From Candidatus Poribacteria bacterium (lineage in GTDB: Bacteria; Poribacteria; WGA-4E; PCPOR2b), in NCBI GenBank assembly GCA_003635265.1, contig PYIZ01000044.1, forward strand, positions 1 through 64,000: 64,000 nt of DNA, read 5' to 3'. The notes below the pieces were generated by a model. It did no database searches, had not been told where the DNA came from, and saw only the letters and a list, made by a program, of their open reading frames with translations. Below, piece after piece: positions 17,609 through 26,400 of this stretch; positions within the stretch are counted from its first letter, which is position 1, and every line of letters begins with the position of its first letter. Made by a program: the position numbers and the translations under genes.

Positions 17609-18730
17609 ATGCACGATTCACGATTGGAAAAACTTGCAGATGTACTCACAACCCACTCAACCAAAGTACAGCCCGGTGAGTATGTGCTGATTGAAGGGTT
17701 TGATATTCCAGAGGAGATGATTATCGCTTTAATCCGCACAGTGCGGGAGGCTGGCGGCATACCACTCGTTGAGATTAAGCAAAATCGCATCCAACGCGAA
17801 CTACTCCGAAACGCTGACGAGGAAGGATTAAAGCTAATTGGCGAATACGAAGGCTACCGGATGAAACAGGTACAAGCGTATATCGGCATTCGCGGCAGCC
17901 AAAACATCGCTGAGATGTCCGACGTGCCGACGGAGGGGATGCGGGCTTATGAAAAGCATTGGCTGACTCCCGTTCACTTTGATATCCGCGTTTCCAAGAC
18001 GAAGTGGGTAGTCCTGCGTTGGCCCTCACCGTCAATGGCACAGAGCGCAAAGATGAGTACCGAAGCATTTGAGGACTTCTATTTTGACGTGTGCACGCTC
18101 GACTATAACCACATGGAAAAGGCGATCTCACCGCTCCAAACGCTGATGGACGCAACGGATGAGGTTCACATCACTGGACAAGGAACAGATCTGAAATTCA
18201 GCATCAAGGACATCCCCGTGATTCCCTGTACCGGTGAACGGAATATCCCCGATGGAGAATGCTTTACCTCTCCCGTCCGGGAATCGGTCAATGGTGTTAT
18301 CCACTTTAATACACCGACGCTCTATCAAGGCACGGTATTTAGTGATATTTGCCTCCGATTTGAGAACGGTAAGATAATGGAGGCATCTGCAAATAACACC
18401 GAAAAACTCAACGACATCCTCGATACTGATCCGGGTGCACGATATATCGGCGAGTTTGCTATCGGGTTTAATCCGTACATCCATACCCCGATGCTTGATA
18501 TTTTGTTTGACGAGAAGATTGCGGGTTCTTTTCACTTCACACCCGGACAGGCGTATGAGGAAGCGGATAATGGGGTCCGCTCAAGCGTCCATTGGGACAT
18601 GGTGATGATTCAAACGCCTGAGCATGGTGGCGGTGAGATCTCTTTTGATGGGAAAGTGATTCGGAAGGAGGGGCGGTTTGTGCTTCCTGAGTTGGAGGGA
18701 CTTAACCCTGAGAATCTGCTATCAGCATAA
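17609..18730 (+). CDS. M29-family metallo-aminopeptidase
   Basis: The 373-residue protein matches the thermophilic aminopeptidase (AmpS/AmpT/PepS, MEROPS M29) family, which releases N-terminal residues from peptides in the cytoplasm. Metal-ligand regions are visible as TGERNIPDGE, YIGEFAIGFN, GSFHFTPGQAY and SSVHWDMV. The length is slightly below the usual ~410 residues. GGAGG lies five bases before the ATG at 17609. The gene converges on nadE with a 16-base gap. Confidence 0.9.
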   Translation: MHDSRLEKLADVLTTHSTKVQPGEYVLIEGFDIPEEMIIALIRTVREAGGIPLVEIKQNRIQRELLRNADEEGLKLIGEYEGYRMKQVQAYIGIRGSQNIAEMSDVPTEGMRAYEKHWLTPVHFDIRVSKTKWVVLRWPSPSMAQSAKMSTEAFEDFYFDVCTLDYNHMEKAISPLQTLMDATDEVHITGQGTDLKFSIKDIPVIPCTGERNIPDGECFTSPVRESVNGVIHFNTPTLYQGTVFSDICLRFENGKIMEASANNTEKLNDILDTDPGARYIGEFAIGFNPYIHTPMLDILFDEKIAGSFHFTPGQAYEEADNGVRSSVHWDMVMIQTPEHGGGEISFDGKVIRKEGRFVLPELEGLNPENLLSA

Positions 18731-18746
18731 GAGATGGATTGACCTT

Positions 18747-20837
18747 CTATTTATCGTTCATCGTCTCCACGCGCTGGTCGATCTGACGAAACTGCCAACC
18801 CCACCGGACATTGTAAAGGAACTGCCGAAGATCGAATCGGTTATCGTCAGGGGAATAGGACTCGGCGTGATACGACGGCGTCAGTGTTGTCATCTTATGA
18901 CGGTTCACCGAATAGTAGTAAAAGAAGCGTTTAACCTTTTCGGCGACTTCCTGAGGCGGGAGATGATTCCACTCATGGACTAGCTTCTCAAACATGCTTA
19001 CGGGACCGCATCGATCAATCTTCCGCAGCCTGCCGAAACGACTGAGCTCATCATAGGTCATTCCCATATCCGCCTCATCTTCTTGCGTGTAGCTCTCAGT
19101 AATCGGTTCTAATTCGGCTGTCGGTGGGGCTTCGACCACCTCAGTGAGGGCATGGTATCCCAGATGTTCCGCTGCCCACCGCAAAAACCGGCGGAGGTCT
19201 GTTTTGCTAATCCCGCCGATTGGGTTCAGATCGGCGCTGCTGCAATCGTATTTCGTCACATATCCTCTAAGGCTCTCATCCACGTTGGCACTGCCCAAAA
19301 CCAGTAACGCACCACGTTTGCCCCGCGTCCACGGCAACAGTTGTGCCATCAGATAAGCGAGCGTCATACGGATGCGCGCCTGAATATTCTGCAAGGCGTT
19401 ATTCTCCGCCTCCGTTCCACCCTCCACTTTGAACTTCGGCGCCTTCCCGGTAATACCCACAAAAAGAGCGTAGAGCGCGGCAACGACTGAATCAATATTC
19501 ACACTCAGGTGATAAGAGCCGATCTGGTCAGTTAGCCGCTTTGCACGCTCCCGGGTCGCTTTTGAACTGTTTTGGGTTGCCATGTAACAGGTGTAAAAGA
19601 TTCGGTTGGCAAATTCGCGTGGGTCGGTTGGGAGGTAGGTACTATCCTCGCTTTCTCCCGTAATGCGACGGGCATCTTGGATGACCTGCTGGTTGCCCGC
19701 TTGCGCCGCTTTTGCAACCATTTGACACATCGAACCGACGATAGTTGCTACCGACGAGCTATCCGCTCCGCCGGAGATGGGCAAGAAATATCCCGCGACA
19801 CCGGAGCGTCTCAGGTAATCCCATAGCCAACACGCCGGACCATAGGCAATCTCTTCTTCGGGTGCGTGATAGTTGACATCAATTGGAGAGGAGGGAGAGT
19901 GAGAGGAATCTTCGGTAGTCAGGTCAAAATCCGCGCTTATCCGAGGCACTGGATCCGATTGGCTAGCTTGAACCATTCGGCTGATAATTGCACCGCGTTT
20001 CGAGCGTACATCCTCCAGATTTACGGTTGCTGTCACAACTTCGACATCGTTCAGAGAAAACTGCGACTCCTGCGCCACAATCTCCCCATTGAGGGCAATA
20101 AGCGCGCATCCATCGAAATAGAGCCGTCCGCCATCACAGCCCTGCTGATTTGCGTAGAGGTAAACCCCGCCGCTTTTTGAGGTCGCATTACGGATGAGGT
20201 CCACCCGCGTATTCAGTTTCCGAAGTTCGTGATGAGAGCCTGAACCGTTCGCGATAATTTCAATCCCGTCCAAGCCGAGATAGATATGTGGACTGTTCGG
20301 TGCGAAAAGTTCCTCGCAGGTTTCAGCGGCTAGGGCAGTATCACGCGTGGCAATTGCTGCATCACCGAAGGGAACCGTTTCCTGTCGTGTTATCTCTCGG
20401 AGCATACGCGGCAGGTAGTATTCTTCCAACTGTCGTGGGTGCTGCCACGCTGCAAACCAACGGGTTTCCCGATAGTTTCCATCGGCAGCCAGAATCAGCT
20501 TGGGACGGATAAGAAGAATCTTTCCATTTAGAGCGAAAATCCGACAATTATACCGCACATTTTTGTGCATGACCGGCATCCCTATATCGCACAAGATATC
20601 GGTTGTCAGATCGCCCTTGAGGATTTCGGCGAGGCACTCCCATGAGTGGAGAAAGGTGTCTCCCTCCAAGAAATGGTCTTCACAGCCGTAGCCCGGTATT
20701 TCAAGTTCGGGACCGAGCCGATAGCGTGCCCCGTTTTGCTTGGCTATTTGTATCGACTCGATGATTCGTCCCAAATTTCCCTCAAAATCGAGTGCCCATT
20801 GGGTGAGGTTGCATGTTGCTAAGGTAGTAAGTTTCAT
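18747..20837 (-). CDS. nadE: Glutamine-dependent NAD(+) synthetase, long eukaryote-type
   Basis: This enzyme catalyses the final step of NAD synthesis, amidating deamido-NAD with ammonia from glutamine. The 696-residue protein has an N-terminal nitrilase domain with catalytic Glu (PELEIPGYG), Lys (RPKLILA) and Cys (AETCEELF). The C-terminal synthetase domain begins near residue 330 with the PP-loop SGGADSSS. Length and the Cys context match the long QNS1/human NADSYN1-like subfamily rather than the usual ~550-residue bacterial enzyme. Segments [15 protein letters not shown] and [14 protein letters not shown] are conserved. The ATG at 20837 lacks a strong ribosome site. An A-type repeat sits 14 bases upstream. 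Confidence 0.95.
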   Translation of the reverse strand: MKLTTLATCNLTQWALDFEGNLGRIIESIQIAKQNGARYRLGPELEIPGYGCEDHFLEGDTFLHSWECLAEILKGDLTTDILCDIGMPVMHKNVRYNCRIFALNGKILLIRPKLILAADGNYRETRWFAAWQHPRQLEEYYLPRMLREITRQETVPFGDAAIATRDTALAAETCEELFAPNSPHIYLGLDGIEIIANGSGSHHELRKLNTRVDLIRNATSKSGGVYLYANQQGCDGGRLYFDGCALIALNGEIVAQESQFSLNDVEVVTATVNLEDVRSKRGAIISRMVQASQSDPVPRISADFDLTTEDSSHSPSSPIDVNYHAPEEEIAYGPACWLWDYLRRSGVAGYFLPISGGADSSSVATIVGSMCQMVAKAAQAGNQQVIQDARRITGESEDSTYLPTDPREFANRIFYTCYMATQNSSKATRERAKRLTDQIGSYHLSVNIDSVVAALYALFVGITGKAPKFKVEGGTEAENNALQNIQARIRMTLAYLMAQLLPWTRGKRGALLVLGSANVDESLRGYVTKYDCSSADLNPIGGISKTDLRRFLRWAAEHLGYHALTEVVEAPPTAELEPITESYTQEDEADMGMTYDELSRFGRLRKIDRCGPVSMFEKLVHEWNHLPPQEVAEKVKRFFYYYSVNRHKMTTLTPSYHAESYSPDDNRFDLRQFLYNVRWGWQFRQIDQRVETMNDK

Positions 20838-20850
20838 GATTTTGTGCCCA

Positions 20851-20870
20851 AAGCGTGAAGCGTGAAACGT
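20851..20870. repeat. A-type intergenic repeat
   Basis: AAGCGTGAAGCGTGAAACGT lies between nadE and the divergent mntA-like gene. It is a clean copy of the A-type family. Confidence 0.55.
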
Positions 20871-20884
20871 AGAAGATTGCTGAT

Positions 20885-20914
20885 TTGTCAGTTTGCTATT
20901 GGATATGTTATTAT
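20885..20914 (+). promoter_or_regulatory. Promoter for the MntA/HepT module
   Basis: TTGTCA (20885-20890) and TATTAT (20909-20914) are 18 bases apart, 38 bases before the GTG start of the antitoxin gene. Confidence 0.5.
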
Positions 20915-20952
20915 ATCTTTTGGAGAATAGTTAAGACCAAAGGAATGAATCT

Positions 20953-21390
20953 GTGAATATTAACCAATACAAACCACAGTTGACATCTCTGTTTGATGTG
21001 AGCGATGTTGTCCTCGCCTACCTTTTTGGATCAGAAGCGAAAGGCACCGCAAACCGCGAATCTGATATCGATATCGCCGTTCTGCTATCCGATCAGATCC
21101 CGCAAGCGGAATACGGTCAACGGGTGGTAGACCTTAATACCGAACTTATTGGCATTTTCCAACGGGATGCAGTTGATGTTGCACTGCTGAATAACGCTCC
21201 GCCGCTGCTAGCTTTTCAAGTCGTGCGTCACGGTGTTGTCATCTATGACCCACATCAGCGGTATGTCTCATTCTATGTTGACACCTTTAATCAATACGCC
21301 GATACTCAACCGTTGCGTGACCTACAATGGCAATACTATCTCAAAAGACAGCAAATCAAATCCCAAAACTCCCGAAACGAGCCCGATTAA
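20953..21390 (+). CDS. mntA: MntA-like nucleotidyltransferase antitoxin
   Basis: This is a minimal nucleotidyltransferase of 145 residues. It has the GS...DxD signature: Gly26-Ser27 in LFGSEAKG and Asp38/Asp40 in ESDIDIAVLL, with a third acidic residue in RDAVDVALL. In studied MntA/HepT pairs, MntA adds AMP to the toxin HepT at a tyrosine and so silences it. The start is a GTG at 20953 with AAAGGA upstream. The gene is followed after two bases by the HEPN gene, so the two are translated together. Confidence 0.88.
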   Translation: MNINQYKPQLTSLFDVSDVVLAYLFGSEAKGTANRESDIDIAVLLSDQIPQAEYGQRVVDLNTELIGIFQRDAVDVALLNNAPPLLAFQVVRHGVVIYDPHQRYVSFYVDTFNQYADTQPLRDLQWQYYLKRQQIKSQNSRNEPD

Positions 21391-21392
21391 TC

Positions 21393-21821
21393 ATGGTCGA
21401 TCCGCAGACTGTCCAGACCTTGTTACAAACGCTTTCGGAATATACCGAAGATCTCCGTACTTATCAGCAGTTGAGTCATGATGAAGTAGTAGCAGATCGC
21501 AATTATCAGTCAATGATTCGTTATGCGCTGCAAACGGCAATCCAGTGTGTTATTGATATTGCAAATCATCTACTTATCGGCGGCGACTTGGAACAACCAG
21601 CCGACAGCAGATCTGCCATACTTGGACTCGGTAGACATGATATCCTACCGCAAGATTTTGCACAGGAACTCGCCGGCATGTCGGGGCTAAGAAACGTGAT
21701 TGTGCATCGGTATATGACAGTCAACGATGAGTTAATCTATCAGTTTCTACAAAGGTGCGTTTCCGATTTTGAGACGTTTAGTCAACACATCGTTGCCTAT
21801 TTGCAAGAAAATTGTCGATAG
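21393..21821 (+). CDS. hepT: HepT-like HEPN ribonuclease toxin
   Basis: This is a helical HEPN-domain protein (DUF86 type) of 142 residues. The active-site motif RX4HXY is intact at residues 100-107 (RNVIVHRY). The Tyr is the residue AMPylated by MntA in characterised systems. It probably cuts RNA and acts as the toxin of the pair. The ATG at 21393 begins two bases after the antitoxin stop; the frame is open further upstream but overlaps mntA. A repeat island starts within three bases of the stop. Confidence 0.88.
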   Translation: MVDPQTVQTLLQTLSEYTEDLRTYQQLSHDEVVADRNYQSMIRYALQTAIQCVIDIANHLLIGGDLEQPADSRSAILGLGRHDILPQDFAQELAGMSGLRNVIVHRYMTVNDELIYQFLQRCVSDFETFSQHIVAYLQENCR

Positions 21822-21823
21822 TG

Positions 21824-22038
21824 GTGCGTAAAACGTGAAACGTAAAGGGACTGATTGCGTGTTGGGTTTCACTGTATTCATCTATAATGAGAGTGGTGTC
21901 GAAAGGCAGCATCTCTGTTGTGCTTGATAAGGATTCGCGTTTAGGCGTTCAACCCAACCTACATCGAACCAGACGGCTTCATGTCTCGTTTTCTGGTTTT
22001 CCCATTTTCCTGTTTTTACGTTTCACACATCACGTTTC
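21824..22038. repeat. Repeat island bounded by inverted A-type repeats
   Basis: The left edge is GCGTAAAACGTGAAACGTAA (21826-21845). The right edge (22015-22040) is the same family in reverse orientation (TTACGTTTC, then CACGTTTCA). Nested inside is an inverted pair GTTGGGTT (21861-21868) and AACCCAAC (21951-21958). No ORF is present. The right edge includes the stop codon of the alcohol dehydrogenase gene. The layout is symmetrical, as in MITE- or REPIN-like elements. Confidence 0.55.
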
Positions 22039-23053
22039 ATTCCCACGGTTTTAGGATCATCTTGCTATTCTGATGAGACGATGAAATCTCAAAAGCCCGA
22101 TGGATCTCGCTCATCGGGATGACGTGGCTGACAAGCAGATCAATCAGCGGTGATTCTTGGATGACTGTCATGATGCCCGGAAAATCACTCAGATTATAGT
22201 GCCAGTTGCCGATGATGGTGAGCCCCTTGCGGATAAGGTCTGGGCTGACGCGAAGCGGCAAATCCTGTCCACATTCTCCAACGTAAGCGACCTTCCCCTT
22301 GCGCCGTGCTGCGTCGATACAGAGTCTCTCGGCTTGAACCGTCCCGGAGCAGTCCAGCGCGCAATCCACACCGATTCCATCCGTCAAATCTTTGATTTTC
22401 TGAACGATTTCAGGATCGCTTGGGTTAAGGACTTCTGCGGCACCCATCTGCTTCACCCAATCAACACGCCACGGTACGGACTCCACTGCGATGACCCGTG
22501 CACCACGAAAACGCGCATTGACGACCGCACCAAACCCAACCGGACCGATGCCAGTAATCAGGACAGTATCATAGGCACTCAAGCCCATCGTCTGGAACGC
22601 GCCAAATGAGGGGCCCAGTGCACAGCAGGCAAGACCGGCATGTTCATAAAGCACTCCATCTGGAATTTTCGGCAGAATCCAAGAAGGTTTTAGGAGATAT
22701 TGCGCCATCGTTGCCCGTCCTTCAGATGCACCGGTAAAGGCTGTAAAATCGTAAGCGTTTTCGCAATGAATGTAGTCACCATCAACGCACAGATGACATG
22801 TGCCACACGGATACTGCGGCATCACGACCACCCGATCTCCCTCTTTGACCTTCCCCGGCTGCGCTACTGCGACGACCTCTCCCGCTGCTTCGTGTCCGAG
22901 GAATTCCGATTTGCCCCCTGACATATAGCCTTTGTATTCGGTGCACATCGGTGCCGCGTGTACTTTGACAACGACCCAATCCTCTTTGGGGTGTGGATCT
23001 GGAACTTCAGCAATTCCCGCTTGGCGTTCTCCAAGTATGACAGCTTTTTTCAT
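22037..23053 (-). CDS. Zinc-dependent medium-chain alcohol/sorbitol-type dehydrogenase
   Basis: The 338-residue MDR-family dehydrogenase has a catalytic-zinc Cys (PMCTEYKG), the GHEAAGEV motif and a structural zinc lobe with four cysteines (CGTCHLC then C seven residues on). The nucleotide-binding loop is GIGPVG. The substrate is likely a sugar alcohol or secondary alcohol, oxidised with NAD(P). The stop TGA lies inside an A-type repeat. No operon partner is evident. Divergent from it, after about 130 bases, begins the ileS promoter. Confidence 0.88.
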   Translation of the reverse strand: MKKAVILGERQAGIAEVPDPHPKEDWVVVKVHAAPMCTEYKGYMSGGKSEFLGHEAAGEVVAVAQPGKVKEGDRVVVMPQYPCGTCHLCVDGDYIHCENAYDFTAFTGASEGRATMAQYLLKPSWILPKIPDGVLYEHAGLACCALGPSFGAFQTMGLSAYDTVLITGIGPVGFGAVVNARFRGARVIAVESVPWRVDWVKQMGAAEVLNPSDPEIVQKIKDLTDGIGVDCALDCSGTVQAERLCIDAARRKGKVAYVGECGQDLPLRVSPDLIRKGLTIIGNWHYNLSDFPGIMTVIQESPLIDLLVSHVIPMSEIHRAFEISSSHQNSKMILKPWE

Positions 23054-23179
23054 TTATGGGCTCCTGAGTGTGTTTAATTATTCGTTGCTTAGTTGGTCTC
23101 GCAAGCTAGTAAAATTATGGTTCGGCATTATATCAGAATTGGGGTGTCATTGCAAGCCGAAACAAAAGACAAAAAACTC

Positions 23180-23208
23180 TTGACATCCCCGCAAACTTCT
23201 GTTACTAT
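23180..23208 (+). promoter_or_regulatory. Promoter of the ileS leader
   Basis: TTGACA at 23180-23185 is a perfect -35 box, and TACTAT at 23203-23208 lies 17 bases on. The predicted start near 23215 gives a leader of about 275 bases before ileS, holding a short ORF and a terminator. Confidence 0.7.
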
Positions 23209-23234
23209 ACTGTTTTGTTGGATAAAAATCAAAC

Positions 23235-23381
23235 ATGGAGATTCGCATCGTGTACTCTTCACCATCAACCCATAAATCCATACGCGAGACTGAAAGCCGG
23301 AATATACGTCTTTCTATTGGAATTATTTCTATTATCATTATTATTCCGTCTTGCGATGGTGGGCTGATGGAGACAAAGTAA
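23235..23381 (+). CDS. Isoleucine-rich leader peptide of the ileS attenuator
   Basis: An uninterrupted 48-codon ORF begins at ATG 23235 and ends at TAA 23379-23381. Twelve of its 48 residues are Ile, and residues 28-37 read IGIISIIIII, eight Ile codons in ten. An alternative start is the GTG at 23250, which has GGAG nine bases upstream and gives 43 residues with the same Ile run. Immediately after the run, bases 23354-23364 (CGATGGTGGGC) can pair with the left arm of the downstream terminator. The arrangement is that of leader peptides that sense charged tRNA by ribosome stalling, known from amino-acid operons such as ilv, leu, his, thr and pheST. The gene controlled here is ileS. Function is inferred; no homology search was possible. 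Confidence 0.8.
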   Translation: MEIRIVYSSPSTHKSIRETESRNIRLSIGIISIIIIIPSCDGGLMETK

Positions 23382-23410
23382 ACTCGATTACAGCAGTCAT
23401 AACAATACAA

Positions 23411-23451
23411 ACGCCCATCATCGAAGAAGTTCGGTGATGGGCGTTTTTTTT
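23411..23451 (+). terminator. Intrinsic terminator (attenuator) upstream of ileS
   Basis: ACGCCCATCATCGAA (23411-23425) pairs with TTCGGTGATGGGCGT (23430-23444) in a 15-bp stem with one G-T wobble and loop GAAG. It is followed by eight T (23444-23451). It lies 40 bases before the ileS start and 30 bases after the leader stop. The left arm can instead pair over 11 bases with 23354-23364, so two exclusive folds exist. Confidence 0.9.
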
Positions 23452-23491
23452 GCAAGGAAGTTCATACACATTTTACACACAGGAGAAAAGC

Positions 23492-26400
23492 ATGTTCAAA
23501 GATGTACCCAATACAGTAGACTTCGTTGCCCAAGAGCATCAGATCTTAGACTTCTGGCGCGACAGCGAGGTTTTTCACAAACTCCGGGAGCTGCGACAGG
23601 AGGGACCTCGCTGGAGTTTTATTGATGGACCAATCACCGCCAATAACCCGATGGGTGTCCACCACGCATGGGGTCGGACATACAAAGATCTCTTTCAGCG
23701 ATTCAAAGCCATGCAAGGTTATCAGACCCGATACCAGAACGGTTTTGATTGCCAAGGACTCTGGATTGAGGTCAATGTCGAGCGTGACATGGGTTTCAAA
23801 GCCAAAAAGGACATTGAAGCTTATGGATTAGATGAATTTGTCAACGCCTGCAAGCGGCAGGTGCTCCGTCATGCAGCCACGCAGACCGAACAATCTATGC
23901 GACTCGGTTACTGGATGGACTGGAACGATCCGGATCTCTTACGCGAATTAGAAAAGAAGATGGCACAAGATCCCTTACAGCCTCTCACCGTAGAGGGACC
24001 GAATGGTCCCGTCACAGATACGGTTGAGCAACTTGTCGGAAGACTCGGATTGCCGGAGTTGGGCGGATCTTACTTCACATTTTCCAACGAGAACAACTAT
24101 ACCATCTGGACGATGCTGAAAAAATGCTTCGATCGTGGCTGGATCTATAAAGGCACGGATGTCATGCCGTGGTGTTCGCGGTGCGATACCGGCATCAGCC
24201 AACACGAGATTGTCACCGACGGATACCGGGAACTCACGCATACCAGCATCTTTCTCCACTTCCCGCTGCGTAACCGTCCCGATGAGAGCCTGTTGGTCTG
24301 GACGACGACGCCGTGGACGTTGACGAGCAATGTTGCAGCGGCGGTGCATCCAGATCTAACTTACGTTTTGGTGGAACAGGACGAGCATCGTTTCTGGTTG
24401 AGCAAGGGAGCGTTAGAGAACGCCATTCAGGGAGATCATCAGATTCTTGAGGAGAAATCCGGCAGCGAGTTGGAAGGTTGGACCTATGACGGTCCCTTCG
24501 ATGAACTGCCAGCCCAACAGACCTCTGGCGCAGCTGAGGGGCACCGCGTGATCCTGTGGGACGAAGTCGGAGAAGCGGAAGGTACAGGAATCGTTCACAC
24601 CGCACCGGGCTGCGGTGCTGAGGACTTTGAATTGAGTAAGGAACAAGACCTCCCTGTCATCGCACCGTTGGGAGCAGAGGGGATCTATCTTGACGGGTTC
24701 GACTGGCTGACAGGTCGCCAAGTCCACACCGTCGCGGAAGACATATTTGAAAACTTAAAGCAGAAAGGGATTATCTATCGCCTTGAAGACTACACCCACC
24801 GCTATCCGGTGTGTTGGCGCTGCGAAGAGGAACTAGTCTTCCGTCTTGTGGATGAATGGTTCATCTCAATGGGTGAACAGTTGGATAAACCGTATGAACA
24901 GGTGACGGAGGCAGAGAAGGAACATAACCTGCGCTACCAGATGATGGAGGTTGTCCTTAATGAAACTAAGTGGTATCCCTCATTCGGACTCGCCCGTGAA
25001 CTCGACTGGCTGCGCAATATGCACGACTGGATGATCTCTAAGAAACGTTACTGGGGACTGGCACTCCCAATCTACGAATGCAACGAATGCAGCCATTTTC
25101 ACGTCGTCGGGAGTTTGGAGGAGTTGAAGGAACTCGCCGTTGAAGGATGGGAGGAGTTTGAGGGGCATACGCCCCACCGTCCATGGATTGATGCGGTGAA
25201 GATCGCCTGCCCAAGTTGTGGTGCCGCTGTCTCCCGTATCCCGGACGTTGGAAATCCTTGGTTAGATGCCGGTATCGTCAGCTTCAGCACGATGCAGTAT
25301 CGCACCGATCGTGACTACTGGAGCCAATGGTTTCCCGCCGATCTAATCAGCGAGAGCTTTCCCGGACAGTTTCGTAACTGGTTCTATTCGCTCATCGCAA
25401 TGAGTACGGTGATGGAACGACGCTCTCCGTTTAAGCAGAATTTCAGTTATGCGACGCTGTTTGCGGAAGACGGACGCGCAATGCACAAGTCTTGGGGTAA
25501 CGCCATCTGGTTTGATGACGCCGCCGAGACGATGGGCGTGGATGTGATGCGCTGGATGTACTGCGCCGCCAAACCGGAACAGAACCTGCTCTTTGGTTAC
25601 AAGCATTCCGATGAGGTCCGCCGCCAGGTTCTCATCCCGTTCTGGAATGTGTATAGTTTCCTCGTCACCTATGCCAACGTTGACGGTTGGAAACCGGACG
25701 CAAACCTCTGGAAAGAAACGCCACAAACGTCTGAAAATCTGCTTGACCGTTGGATTTTATCGCGTCTGCAAAGCACAGTCCGCTCGGTAACGGAGCGCTT
25801 GGAAGAATATTCACCCGATGGTGCCTGCCGTGTGGTTGAGGATTTTCTGGATGATCTGTCGAACTGGTATCTGCGTCGCAGCCGGCGGCGATTCTGGAAA
25901 TCGGAAACGGATACAGATAAGGAAGCTGCCTATCAGACCCTGTATCAAGTTATAGTGACGACTAGCCGCCTGTTAGCACCGTTTGTCCCCTTCGTTACGG
26001 AGTCAATCTTCCAAAATCTGGTGTGTTCGGTTGATTCGGATGCTCCTGAAAGTGTCCACCTCTCCGATTACCCCGCTGTGGAAGAAGATCTCGTTGACAT
26101 CTCACTGGAAGATGACATGCGGCTTACACGCGACCTAATCGGTTTGGGACGTGCTGCTCGGAATCAATCAGGGATCAAGACACGGCAACCGATCGGATGC
26201 ATCGGGATCGGTGGTATCTCCGAAAATCAACAAGCTGCCGTTAATCGTCTGTCCCCACTCGTCTTGGATGAACTGAACGTCAAAGAAATCTCTTTCCATG
26301 AGGGGATTGACGAGTTTGCAACCTACACAATCAAGCCGAATTTCAAGCTGCTGGGCCCGAAATACGGCAAAAACGTCCAAGTGATTGCCAGAGCAATGGC

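Noticed and set aside
23215-23491. T-box riboswitch upstream of ileS
   Set aside because: No conserved T-box antiterminator sequence (GGGTGGNACCGCG-like) or AGTA/GNUG elements could be found, whereas the Ile-run ORF and alternative pairings explain the leader.
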